A model generated the notes under the pieces. It saw only the letters and a program-made list of their open reading frames with translations, did no database searches and was not told the origin of the DNA. DNA of 51,707 nt from positions 1-51,707 of IMG/VR virus record IMGVR_UViG_3300037155_000078; one strand, 5' to 3'. The position numbers were made by a program, and so were the translations under genes. This stretch comes from a virus. Of the stretch, positions 39,043-47,690 are shown one piece after another (the first letter of the stretch is position 1; every line of letters starts with the position of its first letter).

Positions 39043-39080
39043 ACGTTACGCTCCGTTCGGCAAGGTAGAAAAGCGCCCTG

Positions 39081-39374
39081 TCACGAGAACGCGACGCTAA
39101 CGACTTGGCCCGTGCCTACGATGTAGGTGATCCCGGTAGAGCAGGGCCAATTCAGTTCGATCGGACTCGTCGCCGTCGTGGGGATATTCGCGACGAGGGT
39201 CGCGGCCGTGTTTCCGGTCGACGTCGAATTGTTATCGTAGATCGCGCCGGCGGCGCTGCCCGCGGTCACGACGTTGACCGTCACGATCGTCCCGGGCGTG
39301 CCTTTGATGACCTTCGACGCTGCGACGTTGAGCGCCGTGGAATTACCGCCGAGGGTCGGACCTAATCCAGCCAC
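39081..39374 (-). CDS. Small structural protein
   Basis: A 97-residue beta-rich protein (TALNVAASKVIKGTPGTIVT, SAAGAIYDNNSTSTGNTAAT). The VIKGTPGTIVTVNVVTAGSA stretch is typical of small beta-sandwich phage virion proteins. It lies between sheath and neck genes. The function is unknown. Confidence 0.65.
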   Translation of the reverse strand: MAGLGPTLGGNSTALNVAASKVIKGTPGTIVTVNVVTAGSAAGAIYDNNSTSTGNTAATLVANIPTTATSPIELNWPCSTGITYIVGTGQVVSVAFS

Positions 39375-39377
39375 GGT

Positions 39378-39968
39378 TTAGCTCGACCCCGCGCCCACTT
39401 CTTCCCAAACGAAATTGCCGAAGAACGACGACGCGGTTCCGGCCGCAGACGATGTGAAAACGCAGTACGCGCCCGGCGTCAAGATGATCCCGCCGGCGAT
39501 GTCGCTTTCGCCCTGGAGGCTGCCCAGGCCAGTCGTCGGTGTGACGGTATCGACGCTGCCGAGCACGCGCGCGAGATACGGTGCGACCGGGAGCGTGACG
39601 CTCGCCGACGAGTACAGTTTTCCCTGCGCGGTTGCGGCCGAGCCAACGTTGTTCGAAGCCGAGGCGACCGCGGTTAGGGTTCCGGTGAGCGCCGTGCCGC
39701 TCTGCGCAACGCCGAGGCCGATGACGGCGACGTTGGTTTGCGGCAAAACGAACCTGAAACTCGCGCGTAGGATCGAGAGGTTGACCGTGCTCGCGACCGG
39801 GTTGTAGAGCACTAGGCCGCCCGTATAGGCCGTGGGCAGTCCGGCTGCAAGCGCCGTTGCGACGACGGCTTGATTCCCGGCGGAAAAGAGCCGGGCCGAA
39901 GATGCGGGCGTATAGAGCAGCCCGTGGTTCATAACGCCGTAGTAGCCGAGCGCGTTCTGGATCGCCAT
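39378..39968 (-). CDS. Structural protein of the virion
   Basis: A 196-residue, Thr/Ser/Gly/Ala-rich beta protein (YYGVMNHGLLYTPASSARLF, SVTLPVAPYLARVLGSVDTV, ESDIAGGIILTPGAYCVFTS). It is similar in style to the virion proteins at 41237 and 41777 and probably decorates the head, neck or tail surface. No family is recognised. Confidence 0.65.
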   Translation of the reverse strand: MAIQNALGYYGVMNHGLLYTPASSARLFSAGNQAVVATALAAGLPTAYTGGLVLYNPVASTVNLSILRASFRFVLPQTNVAVIGLGVAQSGTALTGTLTAVASASNNVGSAATAQGKLYSSASVTLPVAPYLARVLGSVDTVTPTTGLGSLQGESDIAGGIILTPGAYCVFTSSAAGTASSFFGNFVWEEVGAGSS

Positions 39969-40061
39969 CAGGTTCCTCCAACAACAACAAGTGGACCGAT
40001 GAGGTGGGTTCGTTCGGCAAGCGAGCCGGGCGACCTGTTCGGCGGGCTAAGTTGGCGGCGG
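39969..40061. other. Spacer between two structural genes
   Basis: A 93-base gap, long for this operon. I see no clear hairpin or open frame. It may carry an internal promoter but no motif is convincing. Confidence 0.3.
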
Positions 40062-41225
40062 TCAGCTCGCGTCGAGCGTGGGCGAAATCGGCGTTTCGAT
40101 CCCGATCGTCGACAAGATTTGACCCGAGGCGGAGACCGTTGGCGAGATGGGAAGGCCCACGAACAGGGACTCGTTTGGCGGGTCAATGACCTTGACCGCG
40201 CCGAGGACGAACTGCGGAGCCTGCGCGATGGCTGCAGTGCCCGTCATCGTCTCGCTGTCGTAGGCCGTAATGGTCTGAGCGGCTTGGACAACGGCGGCTG
40301 GGCCGATCACCGGAACGAGCCCCGACGCCGCCACGACCTGAACGTCCTGTGCGATGGCGCCGATCGCTTGGACGGCGAACAGCGCTTTCACGCTCGCCGT
40401 CAGCGGTACCGTGTGGGATAAGGCGACCCTGACGAGCGCCTGGATTTTCGCGCCGAGGACCGTCGTCGCCGAACGGCTCACGATCGCGAGCGCCTTCGCC
40501 GAGGCGAGGATGCTCAAGGCGCGCGAACTCGAGGCCGAGACGAACGCCTTCACCTTCGCCGTCAATGACGTCGACGCCAAGAGCGGCGCGTTCACTCGGA
40601 CCTTGATCGTGCCCGAGATGGGCGTCGTCGCGCGCTGCGCAGCGAGCTCGAGGACGCCCATCTTCGCCGTCTGCGCCGTCGTCGCGCGTTGCGCCACATT
40701 CGCCCGGGCCGCGATCTTGGCCGCAAGCGCGGTCGTTGCTACCTGCTTCGATGGTACGACCACGAGGATCTTCGCCGCGAACGCAATCGTTTTGGAGAGC
40801 GCCGCAATCGCGAGCGCGACAACCTTAGCCGAGAGCGGAGTCGTTTTGGATTGCGCTGCCGAGACGAGGACGCTGACCTTCGCCGTCTGCGCTGTCGTCG
40901 CGCTCCACTTGACCTTCGCAAGTAGGCCGAGCACCGCCGAGATCGGCGTACTCTTAGAGACGGTCGCTGTGGCGAGCGCGAGCAGCTTGGGTGTCGCCGT
41001 CGACGTCGCTTTCGCCGACGCCGACACTTGAACGACCAGCTTCGGCGTCGCCGTCGTCGTCGCTGAAAGTTTCCCGCTCGCAAGAGCCTTCTCGAGTGCG
41101 GTGATCGCCGTCGTCGCGGAAGCCGACAGCGTTACAATATTGGTATAGCTATGGACGCTTGCAAGGAACCTGCCCGGCATCGCACCTTTACCGGGGCCTT
41201 TGCCGGGATGAAACCGGACCGGCAT
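40062..41225 (-). CDS. Repeat-rich virion protein
   Basis: A 387-residue protein. Residues about 30-290 consist of roughly 13 degenerate repeats of 17-20 residues with a T-x-x-L-x-A-K-(V/I)-x-A-L-V-x-A-x-x-S-K pattern (for example TTPLSAKVVALAIAALSKT, TTAQTAKMGVLELAAQRA). It is Ala/Thr/Lys-rich with no aromatics in the repeats. The C-terminal part (PPNESLFVGLPISPTVSAS) is a separate domain. It may form a solenoid fibre on the virion. No family is recognised. Confidence 0.7.
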   Translation of the reverse strand: MPVRFHPGKGPGKGAMPGRFLASVHSYTNIVTLSASATTAITALEKALASGKLSATTTATPKLVVQVSASAKATSTATPKLLALATATVSKSTPISAVLGLLAKVKWSATTAQTAKVSVLVSAAQSKTTPLSAKVVALAIAALSKTIAFAAKILVVVPSKQVATTALAAKIAARANVAQRATTAQTAKMGVLELAAQRATTPISGTIKVRVNAPLLASTSLTAKVKAFVSASSSRALSILASAKALAIVSRSATTVLGAKIQALVRVALSHTVPLTASVKALFAVQAIGAIAQDVQVVAASGLVPVIGPAAVVQAAQTITAYDSETMTGTAAIAQAPQFVLGAVKVIDPPNESLFVGLPISPTVSASGQILSTIGIETPISPTLDAS

Positions 41226-41236
41226 CTTTTAGCCGC

Positions 41237-41773
41237 CTAGTTCATCGACTCTAAAGTATATTCGTTGCAGACAAGCGTTTGACCGGTCAGCGAAAAGTTT
41301 GCGCGAAGATCGATCAACTGCGAGGCGGTCGAGTCGAAGCCGGTGCCGACTACGGGAGCAGACGTCGGCATCATAAACGTGGTTACTGCGCCGGCGGCGC
41401 CGAAGATGCCAGAGACGATCCTGCCGACTCCCATGAGCGTTGTGGCCGTACCAGAACCGAGCGTTCGAGCCGTGAGCATGATCTCGATCTCGAACGTGAG
41501 ATTTGTCAAAGTCGTGACGACGGTGTACGCGGAGCTCGTAAAAACCTTGACGGCGCCAAAATACACGGTGATCGTCAGCGTGCCGGCCGCCGTGGTCGTT
41601 ATCTTTCCCCACGCTTCGATGCGAAAAACCTTACCGATCTTCTCGATGAAGTTGCCGGGCAGCAAGAATACCGCGGGCGTCGGGAGCATCGACGTATCGG
41701 CGCCGTTGGTCGTAACATTCGGGCCATCCGCTTGTCCGGAGACGAGCGTCTCGACCCATCCTAGCGCAGACAT
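41237..41773 (-). CDS. Structural protein of the virion
   Basis: A 178-residue beta-rich protein (IEAWGKITTTAAGTLTITVY, TFEIEIMLTARTLGSGTATT, SLTGQTLVCNEYTLESMN). The IEAWG...TTAAGTLT and NLTF-x-IEI strings are common in phage minor virion proteins with jelly-roll-like folds. Exact role unknown. Confidence 0.65.
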   Translation of the reverse strand: MSALGWVETLVSGQADGPNVTTNGADTSMLPTPAVFLLPGNFIEKIGKVFRIEAWGKITTTAAGTLTITVYFGAVKVFTSSAYTVVTTLTNLTFEIEIMLTARTLGSGTATTLMGVGRIVSGIFGAAGAVTTFMMPTSAPVVGTGFDSTASQLIDLRANFSLTGQTLVCNEYTLESMN

Positions 41774-41776
41774 AGG

Positions 41777-42181
41777 CTACCCCGCCACGATACTTTGGGT
41801 CAGCTGAATCCCAAACGTCGGGGCGAGGTTGATCGCCGAAAAGACGCAATGGAAGAACATGTTCCCGGCCGACACGGCATCGAACAGGCCGCCTTCCGTG
41901 ACCGCGATCGTGTTCGCCGAGAGTGTGGGGTTCGTCCAAGTCGCGACCGCTTGCATCGTATCGTTCGCAACGGTCGTCGTCTGCTGTGTATTCGTCGTCG
42001 AGGCGCGCGCATAGGTGCCCGAGCCGCCAAGCGAGGCCGTCGTTACCTCGGTCCCGAGTGCCGTGTCGGCGTTGAGCGGTGTCGTCGTGGCGATCCCGAC
42101 CCCAAGCCAAAGCGAATCGGCCTGAAGATCCCCGGATATCGTGCTGCGGGCGAAGTTTGTGACGACCTGACCGTTTGCCAT
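41777..42181 (-). CDS. Structural protein of the virion
   Basis: A 134-residue beta-rich protein (MANGQVVTNFARSTISGDLQ, ALGTEVTTASLGGSGTYARA, TWTNPTLSANTIAVTEGGLF). The sequence pattern LG-x-E-V-T ... YARA is one I associate with small phage head/tail surface proteins. Close in style to its neighbour at 42397. Confidence 0.65.
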   Translation of the reverse strand: MANGQVVTNFARSTISGDLQADSLWLGVGIATTTPLNADTALGTEVTTASLGGSGTYARASTTNTQQTTTVANDTMQAVATWTNPTLSANTIAVTEGGLFDAVSAGNMFFHCVFSAINLAPTFGIQLTQSIVAG

Positions 42182-42184
42182 TGC

Positions 42185-42397
42185 TTACGACCTCGTGATG
42201 GGGAAGCGGCGGTTATGGGCCGCGGTGTTGAACTCGAGACGCGTTCGCTCGAACCAATCGCGCAGACGATGAATGAGCTCGTTGCGGTGCCAGCGGCCGG
42301 AGTCGAGCCTATGCCCGATCACGCGGCGGTCGCCCGCTGGGCCGATGACTGCAATAGTGAGAACCGAGCCGACTTTACTCTTGCCTGATGCGTGCAT
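42185..42397 (-). CDS. Small hypothetical protein in the virion gene run
   Basis: A 70-residue basic protein (SKVGSVLTIAVIGPAGDRRV, then RWHRNELIHRLRDWFERTRL) from an ATG at 42397 sharing one base with the previous stop. Unlike its Thr/Ser-rich neighbours it is basic and helical at the end, so it may be a regulatory or assembly protein. No family is recognised. Confidence 0.6.
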   Translation of the reverse strand: MHASGKSKVGSVLTIAVIGPAGDRRVIGHRLDSGRWHRNELIHRLRDWFERTRLEFNTAAHNRRFPITRS

Positions 42398-42804
42398 TAC
42401 GTCTCCGTCACAGTGTACGTTAAGCTCGAGCACGAGACCGTCGCTCCGGTGACGATCGAGGTCGTGTTGAGATTCAAGCCGGCGCCGCTCGTGCCGACCT
42501 GAATGTCCATGACGACAGTCGTGGCGTCGCTTTTGAAGATGCGCGCGAAGGTTGCGGTTCCGGTCGCAACTCCGGTTCCCGAGGTGATCGGGTTCGCAGT
42601 GATGATCCCACCCGCGGTGGCCGCTCCGAACGCCGTCGCGCCGAAGGTCATGGTCGCGAGCAGCGTGTTCCCCGAAAGCGCCGCGTTGGCGTTCACCGGC
42701 TGCGTCCCCGAGTAGAGAAGGATCGTGCCCGAATTCATCAGCGGCGCGAGCGCGTTGGCTTCGGCGGCGGCGGCGACGTCGGATAGGAACGCTATGTTAC
42801 TAAT
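42397..42804 (-). CDS. Structural protein, probable ATT start
   Basis: The obvious part starts at the ATG at 42738 (113 residues: SGTILLYSGTQPVNANAALS, GATAFGAATAGGIITANPIT), but the frame is clearly coding upstream (SNIAFLSDVAAAAEANALAPL) as in homologous phage proteins of this type. No ATG/GTG/TTG exists before the TAA at 42819-42817; AAGGA sits 9 bases before an ATT at 42804, the best initiation site. That TAA is the stop of the preceding gene in the same frame, so readthrough is another option. Confidence 0.65.
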   Translation of the reverse strand: MSNIAFLSDVAAAAEANALAPLMNSGTILLYSGTQPVNANAALSGNTLLATMTFGATAFGAATAGGIITANPITSGTGVATGTATFARIFKSDATTVVMDIQVGTSGAGLNLNTTSIVTGATVSCSSLTYTVTET

Positions 42805-42816
42805 GACGCTGTTTCC

Positions 42817-43146
42817 TTACAGGAGTGGAAAGACATAAATCTCGGTCTGCGGTGCGGTGTACTTTTGGGCCTGGAGCGTCGGAACCTGTAATTGGAGCTG
42901 CCACGCGCCGCCTTGCAAAAAGTCCGTTCCCGTCGTGACGTATATTCCGTACCCGCCGGTCACGATCGGGTAGGTGGTTCCGCCGATGACGCCGCCATTA
43001 GATATCGAGACAGGGGTGAGTATCAGGGCCTTTCCCGTCTTCCCCGGTTTCCCAGGGGCCGCCCGAAGCGTCACTGTCGTCAAGCCGGTCATGTTGTAGC
43101 CGCCTGAACCGCAGACGATCGCGACGCCTATATCGCCCGCAGTCAC
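42817..43146 (-). CDS. Structural protein of the virion
   Basis: A 109-residue beta-rich protein (GYNMTGLTTVTLRAAPGKPG, TGGYGIYVTTGTDFLQGGAW, LQLQVPTLQAQKY). Likely an Ig-like or jelly-roll surface domain. ATGA overlap with the gene before it. It ends in TAA directly followed, in the same frame, by the start-less beginning of the next gene. Confidence 0.65.
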   Translation of the reverse strand: MTAGDIGVAIVCGSGGYNMTGLTTVTLRAAPGKPGKTGKALILTPVSISNGGVIGGTTYPIVTGGYGIYVTTGTDFLQGGAWQLQLQVPTLQAQKYTAPQTEIYVFPLL

Positions 43147-44186
43147 TCGAGGACCATTCCGATCGCGTTCACGACCTGACCATCCTGCACAAGCGCGGCC
43201 TGTCCCTCTGGCGCCACGCCGCCCGGCTCCGTGATGCTCGAGACAAACGCGGACAGGATAAGCCTACGCGCCATCGCATCCGCCGCGCTTTGATAGTAGT
43301 TCGCCGAAACGTGGATCGTCTTTTTCTGCGCGAGCGCCGCGATCTCGACCTGCACGCGCTTGGCGTCTTGGATCGCCGGCGAATTCGCAAACCCGAAATT
43401 CGCGGTCGTGAGCGAAGCGTCGATCAGGCTCCAGAGATACTGAATCGCCTGCTGGTTTGTGAATCCGTAAAGTATGAGGTCGACCTCGTCACGCATGAGC
43501 TGCGAGGACGCGAGCTCGTGCATGGGCGACGCGCCTGAATTCGGAACGGTGCGGCCCGGCCAGGTGAGGATCGGGGCGGCCGCAAGCGCCTGCGTGCCGG
43601 CGGGATCGATGTGCGCGACGATGTACGGCGGCGCGATGTTGTCGGGCACGAGAAACGAGGGGTACACGGGCGCCATCGCGTTAAGCGCGAGCCAGATCGG
43701 CAGAGAATTTGAGACGAGCGGCCCTTGCGGCAGGTCGTCAGCCGAGTCGACGATCTGAACACTGAGCGCCGGATAGACGGCGAAGCCGACGTAATGAAAC
43801 AGGTCGGCTTCTTTGAAAAAACTCGTCTGCGATGCGAAGGCGACCTGAAGGTTCTGCGTCGGCGAAAGCGGCCAGGATCCGATCCACATCGTGCCCGGCG
43901 CGATCGCATTGAATTCGGTGACCGGCGTCTCGGCAGTAAATAGCACCTGATTGGTTGCAATCGTCTCATCTTCTGATTGCTGGCGATCGGTCGCATAGTG
44001 CAGCGCGCCACTGACGTTCATCGTTTGGGGTGAGGCCACCCAAAAAACGAAGCCGTCTTGCGAAAAGACGAACTTGTTGTAGAGCCGAAACTCGACGTTC
44101 TGCTGAACAGAGAGTTGCTCGACGCCAGCGTCGAGCGCGGATTTTAGCTGGCTCTGCTCGCCGAGCGCTTCAGTAGCGGTGGGCAT
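43143..44186 (-). CDS. Conserved virion protein, neck/tail region
   Basis: A 347-residue protein. Strings such as FVFSQDGFVFWVASPQTMNV, LHYATDRQQSEDETIATNQV and HPD-like VAHIDPAGTQALAAAP belong to a conserved structural protein of myophages with this gene order. The C-terminal half is helical. Possibly part of the tail terminator or neck. Function by synteny only. Confidence 0.65.
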   Translation of the reverse strand: MPTATEALGEQSQLKSALDAGVEQLSVQQNVEFRLYNKFVFSQDGFVFWVASPQTMNVSGALHYATDRQQSEDETIATNQVLFTAETPVTEFNAIAPGTMWIGSWPLSPTQNLQVAFASQTSFFKEADLFHYVGFAVYPALSVQIVDSADDLPQGPLVSNSLPIWLALNAMAPVYPSFLVPDNIAPPYIVAHIDPAGTQALAAAPILTWPGRTVPNSGASPMHELASSQLMRDEVDLILYGFTNQQAIQYLWSLIDASLTTANFGFANSPAIQDAKRVQVEIAALAQKKTIHVSANYYQSAADAMARRLILSAFVSSITEPGGVAPEGQAALVQDGQVVNAIGMVLE

Positions 44187-44747
44187 TTAGATCAGTACCG
44201 CTCCGGATTGTGAGCGAGCGAGATAGCCGGCGGCGGTTGCTCCCGATTGCACGGAAGCGAACCTGTTTGCCGCACTCGTGTCGCCGCTGGGGGCGACGGT
44301 CGTCCACGCGCGGAACGAGATTCTATAGAGGCCCGTGTCGATGAACGCGGGCCGCGCTTTGTTCGCCTGCGCGTACGGATGCTTCTTCCGATGAGAGACG
44401 CCGGCTTCCGCCGCGGCTGACAGTCCGACGCCGGTGAACGCTTTTTGAAGCCGCGACATTTCGTTCGCATCCAGGAAGCTGCGGAACATCGCTTCGATCT
44501 TCTGGTCCGCCCCGTAGGTGAGGCTGCTGCGCTTGTCGATTGCTGGGCCGCCGTTCACGAGGCGCTGAATCGACGCGGCCATATCGTTCGCGAGGAACCC
44601 GGCGATCTTCTCACGCCGTAGCTCGAAAAAAGTCGCCATTATGTGGTAACGATCCTCGAGCAACTCCGCGACATCTCCGGTCGTCTTTGCCACCGAACTG
44701 CTTGCGTCGGAATATGCGACGTCGACCACGCCGAGCGAGAGGATCAT
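44187..44747 (-). CDS. Putative neck / tail completion protein
   Basis: A 186-residue protein, helical at first (AELLEDRYHIMATFFELRRE, FLANDMAASIQRLVNG) then basic (HRKKHPYAQANKARPAFIDT with GLYRISFRAW). The order helical N-terminus, K/R-rich loop, beta end recalls HK97-gp10-like tail completion proteins. ATGA overlap with the small zinc protein gene. Confidence 0.6.
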   Translation of the reverse strand: MILSLGVVDVAYSDASSSVAKTTGDVAELLEDRYHIMATFFELRREKIAGFLANDMAASIQRLVNGGPAIDKRSSLTYGADQKIEAMFRSFLDANEMSRLQKAFTGVGLSAAAEAGVSHRKKHPYAQANKARPAFIDTGLYRISFRAWTTVAPSGDTSAANRFASVQSGATAAGYLARSQSGAVLI

Positions 44748-44908
44748 GCCGGTGCGTTCGGCGTCGCGGGCTTATAGACCATCCACTCGGTGCCGCAGTT
44801 CTCGCATCGGAACATAACGAGGAGGTTGCCGATCACGCGGTCGACGCGCCAAGGCCCGGGGCAAGGCGCCGGCAGAACGTGGGCGCTCTTCTCGACCCGG
44901 GACGCCAC
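44744..44908 (-). CDS. Small zinc-ribbon protein in the neck module
   Basis: A 54-residue protein: GTG at 44908, VLPAPCPGPWRVDRV, then MFRCENCGTEWMVYKP. CxxC-G-T-x-W is half a zinc ribbon; the other ligands may come from the first CP motif. Its stop overlaps the next ATG (ATGA) and it starts just after the preceding stop, so translation is likely. A shorter form from the internal ATG is possible. Confidence 0.6.
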   Translation of the reverse strand: MASRVEKSAHVLPAPCPGPWRVDRVIGNLLVMFRCENCGTEWMVYKPATPNAPA

Positions 44909-44912
44909 CCGA

Positions 44913-45434
44913 TCAGCTCAGGCCGACGATCGTCGGACCGTACGATTGCTGCCAGGAAAGATATTCGCGCCCCCAGGGCGTCTTGTAGTAGCCGAGCTGG
45001 CTCACGGTGAGGCCCTTGGCCCACTTCGGCTCCGCGAGCCCGGCGCTCGTACCCTGGTCGGAACTCGAGACGACCAGGCCCGTCGACGGCGCGTTCAGCC
45101 CGAAGCCGGGCGGATCACTGCTGCTGTTATTGCCCCGAGCGTTCTTGAAGTACGTCTGCCCGTCTTGGTCCGGCGTGATCACAAACAGGAGATGCGTCGC
45201 GCAGTTGTAGCAGGCGAGCGAATACATGACGCCCGGATACCCCGCGCCAGGCGGAAACGTGACGCCAGGAAACATCGCACCGGACGGGTTGAGCACGAGC
45301 GCGATCGCCTGGTTGAGCGCGTACCCGGGATAGGGCGAATTGGCTGGCAGCGCCGCGACCGGGATCTGAACCGTGTCAGCCAGGAAGGTAAGAAAATCCG
45401 CGAGGTTCGGCGTCGTCGGGTTGACGAACGGCAT
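44913..45434 (-). CDS. Head-tail connector-like structural protein
   Basis: A 173-residue protein. The start MPFVNPTTPNLADFLTFLAD and ALNQAIALVLNPSG are conserved in head-tail adaptor-like proteins following the capsid genes in related myophages. A middle YSLACYNCATHLLFVITPDQ and an aromatic end (LGYYKTPWGREYLSWQQSY). Assigned by position. Confidence 0.6.
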   Translation of the reverse strand: MPFVNPTTPNLADFLTFLADTVQIPVAALPANSPYPGYALNQAIALVLNPSGAMFPGVTFPPGAGYPGVMYSLACYNCATHLLFVITPDQDGQTYFKNARGNNSSSDPPGFGLNAPSTGLVVSSSDQGTSAGLAEPKWAKGLTVSQLGYYKTPWGREYLSWQQSYGPTIVGLS

Positions 45435-45440
45435 CGGAAG

Positions 45441-45956
45441 CTAGTTCTTGTCCTCGGTGCGAATACGGCCCGCGCGCCGCGATGGCTTCGAACTGACGAT
45501 CACTTCCGCATTGACCCCGTTTTTTACCGGGCCCCGATCAGTCGTTTCGACCACTTCCACGGATGTCTCGACCACGTTCGCGCCTTGCGCGCGTTCTTGA
45601 GCGACCTTGAAAGCGGCCAATCCGGCCTCTTCCATCTTTACCCCGGAGACTTCTTGACGCGCCTGCTCGTCGCGCTCCAGCCCCTCTTCGAGCCGGTCGG
45701 AGGTGATCGGAGTCGGTGAGACGTTGTAAACGAGCGCCTTCGGTAGAGCGATAGCGCCAATGTCACTCGCCGGTACGGCTCCGAGTTGTTCGAGTTGGGT
45801 GATGACGGATTGAAGATCGCTCCCGGAGAGATTGTCGGGGAGCAGCTCTTGCCCGCCAGCGGCAATTTTTACGACTCGCGCCGTCTTGTGCTGCGGAAGG
45901 CGATAGTGCAGTTCGCGATGCTGCTGAGTTGGATTTCCAACGAATACTTGACTCAT
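45441..45956 (-). CDS. Hypothetical head protein
   Basis: A 171-residue protein. N-terminal VFVGNPTQQHRELHYRLPQH and VVKIAAGGQELLP form a beta domain seen in phage head genes after the capsid; the rest is helical and Glu-rich (RLEEGLERDEQARQEVSG) with a charged tail. It is the first gene after the capsid gene and its terminator-like hairpin. Confidence 0.6.
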   Translation of the reverse strand: MSQVFVGNPTQQHRELHYRLPQHKTARVVKIAAGGQELLPDNLSGSDLQSVITQLEQLGAVPASDIGAIALPKALVYNVSPTPITSDRLEEGLERDEQARQEVSGVKMEEAGLAAFKVAQERAQGANVVETSVEVVETTDRGPVKNGVNAEVIVSSKPSRRAGRIRTEDKN

Positions 45957-46017
45957 GGTGTGCGGCTCCTCGGATGCGGACTGATTGCGTTAGCCTACAC
46001 CTTCGGGTAACGAAGAA

Positions 46018-46035
46018 GCCGCCCTTTCGGACGGC
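46018..46035 (-). terminator. Intrinsic-type hairpin after the capsid gene
   Basis: Read on the minus strand: GCCGTCC GAAA GGGCGGC, a 7-bp stem with a GNRA tetraloop followed by TTCTTCG. It sits 30 bases after the capsid stop. It could end or attenuate transcription so that capsid mRNA is more abundant. A close relative lies at 49941-49959. Confidence 0.6.
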
Positions 46036-46064
46036 CCTTCGGATCGGCCTCCCCAGCAAGTCGG

Positions 46065-47084
46065 TCAGTAGGGGATTTGCGCGATCGTGATGGCCTGGCT
46101 GCGAATACACCACCCGGCGCTCACGCGCATCGTGCTCGTCACGTCGAGCCCCTCGGGGATCGGCGTGGTGACTTCGACCGGCGCGATGACGTCGGAATAC
46201 TGAAGCGTATTCCCACTGATGTTCGGCGCGACCATCGCGAACTCGTTGGTGTTGATCCCGCCCATCGTCGGGACGTTCAGTTCGGGGAACACCACGAGCA
46301 CGGCGTCCGTCGTCGCTGAGCCGCCTTGACCGATCAGCGTGTCGTCGAATGCCCACTCGACCGTGTACCCGAACTCTTTGTTGATCGTGGTGATGGTCTG
46401 CGCGGTCGTCGCCGTACCGGCGCCCGGGCGCTGATACGAAGTGAGTTGGATGATGTCCTGAAGCTGCATCGTACCGAGAATGCGCTGCGGCCCGAGAATC
46501 ACTACGCGCACCGGCGTCCCCATGAGGAACATGCGGGAGAGTCCGGCCTGAATGACGCCGTTGAACCAGATCGCGAGCTGGCCGGCGTCGTACGTCCGCA
46601 GAGTCGTGTTGCCGAAACTGTCCGGCGGAAGATTCGAAGTCGTAGCGCCCGGGGTATTGATGAGCCCCTCGGAGTTTGCCGCATTGACGCCGTACAGCCC
46701 AGCGTTTCGAATGAACTGAAAGGCGCCCTGGCGTTGCGCGTACCGATAGGCCATCGGCAGCGCCACATTGTACTCGCCGGCCTCGGCCACGTCGAATTCG
46801 TTATACTCGTTCCGCTGCCGAACCGTGTAGGTCGCGGTCTGAATGAAGTCGGCGGTCAGCGTTGCGCCAGGGAGCGCGTTGTGCGTCGCCTGATTCGCGG
46901 CGATCTGGGTGCGAACATCGAGCCGATTCGCATAGACCACCTTGTCGATCGGGCCGAGTTGAACGCGCAGTCCCTCGCCGGCAAGCACATCCATGTAGCC
47001 GGAAGCCTGAGACTGCGTGATGATCAGGCCCGGTTCGTAGTGGTGCGGGTGAACGAGGGTCCGAGCGTTGAAAACTCCTGGCAT
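46065..47084 (-). CDS. Major capsid protein (DUF2184-like)
   Basis: A 339-residue protein after protease-scaffold and decoration genes. IQTATYTVRQRNEYNEFDVA, ALPMAYRYAQRQGAFQFIRN, AGLYGVNAANSEGLINTPGA and MFLMGTPVRVVILGPQRILG match capsid proteins of the DUF2184 type with an HK97 fold. No N-terminal scaffold of its own. A spacing before ATG typical of strongly expressed genes (GGCCGCTAC) but no perfect ribosome binding site. Confidence 0.85.
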   Translation of the reverse strand: MPGVFNARTLVHPHHYEPGLIITQSQASGYMDVLAGEGLRVQLGPIDKVVYANRLDVRTQIAANQATHNALPGATLTADFIQTATYTVRQRNEYNEFDVAEAGEYNVALPMAYRYAQRQGAFQFIRNAGLYGVNAANSEGLINTPGATTSNLPPDSFGNTTLRTYDAGQLAIWFNGVIQAGLSRMFLMGTPVRVVILGPQRILGTMQLQDIIQLTSYQRPGAGTATTAQTITTINKEFGYTVEWAFDDTLIGQGGSATTDAVLVVFPELNVPTMGGINTNEFAMVAPNISGNTLQYSDVIAPVEVTTPIPEGLDVTSTMRVSAGWCIRSQAITIAQIPY

Positions 47085-47099
47085 TGTAGCGGCCTTTCT

Positions 47100-47690
47100 T
47101 TAGACGCGGACGACGATAACCGAGCCGCCACCGGCCCAGTTCGCAGTGATCGGAGGACCAGCCACATACGTTATGGTCTTGCTGTTGGTGTTGAGGCTGA
47201 TGATCTGTAAGCCGAGCGCACCCGTACCGGCGGCCGCGACCCAGTTGTTGGTGTAGTCCCAATAGATCGCCTGATTCGACGCGCCGCCCGCGAGCGTGTT
47301 GACGTCCGCGGCCTTCACCGGCAGCACGACCCAGAGGCCCGAGCCCACTCGCACGAAGTTGAGCGATTGGCCGGCGTAGTACAACGGCACGTTCGAGGTC
47401 GCCGAGATGAGGCCGGCCGATGCTTGGTTAAAGACGCACCAGGCGTCGATGTTCGCCACGGCGGTTGCTGCGACCGCGGACTCGCCCAACCCTGAAGATG
47501 CCCCGCTACTCGTCGGAGCGGTGACCGTCAGGGTGAGCGGGAGGCTTCCGTAGAGCGGGGTCGTTTGTGCCGCGCCGACGACGCCACCCTCGAGCTGATA
47601 GCGTTTGGCCGGGTCGTCGATGAACGTGCCAGCGACAAATCCGTCGCTTTGGAGCAGGAACGAGCTTCTCGAGACTGAGGTTGCGTACAT
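47100..47690 (-). CDS. Capsid decoration (cement) protein candidate
   Basis: A 196-residue, Ala/Thr/Ser/Gly-rich beta protein (GFVAGTFIDDPAKRYQLEGG, PLYGSLPLTLTVTAPTSSGA, GLGESAVAATAVANIDAWCV, QAIYWDYTNNWVAAAG) located between scaffold and capsid genes. This location and composition fit capsid cement proteins; the W-D-Y motif is a frequent element. Assigned by context. Confidence 0.7.
   Translation of the reverse strand: MYATSVSRSSFLLQSDGFVAGTFIDDPAKRYQLEGGVVGAAQTTPLYGSLPLTLTVTAPTSSGASSGLGESAVAATAVANIDAWCVFNQASAGLISATSNVPLYYAGQSLNFVRVGSGLWVVLPVKAADVNTLAGGASNQAIYWDYTNNWVAAAGTGALGLQIISLNTNSKTITYVAGPPITANWAGGGSVIVVRV

Noticed and set aside
41279-41764. CRISPR array or host-derived spacer repeats
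   Set aside because: No regular direct repeats with unique spacers were found here or elsewhere in the window.
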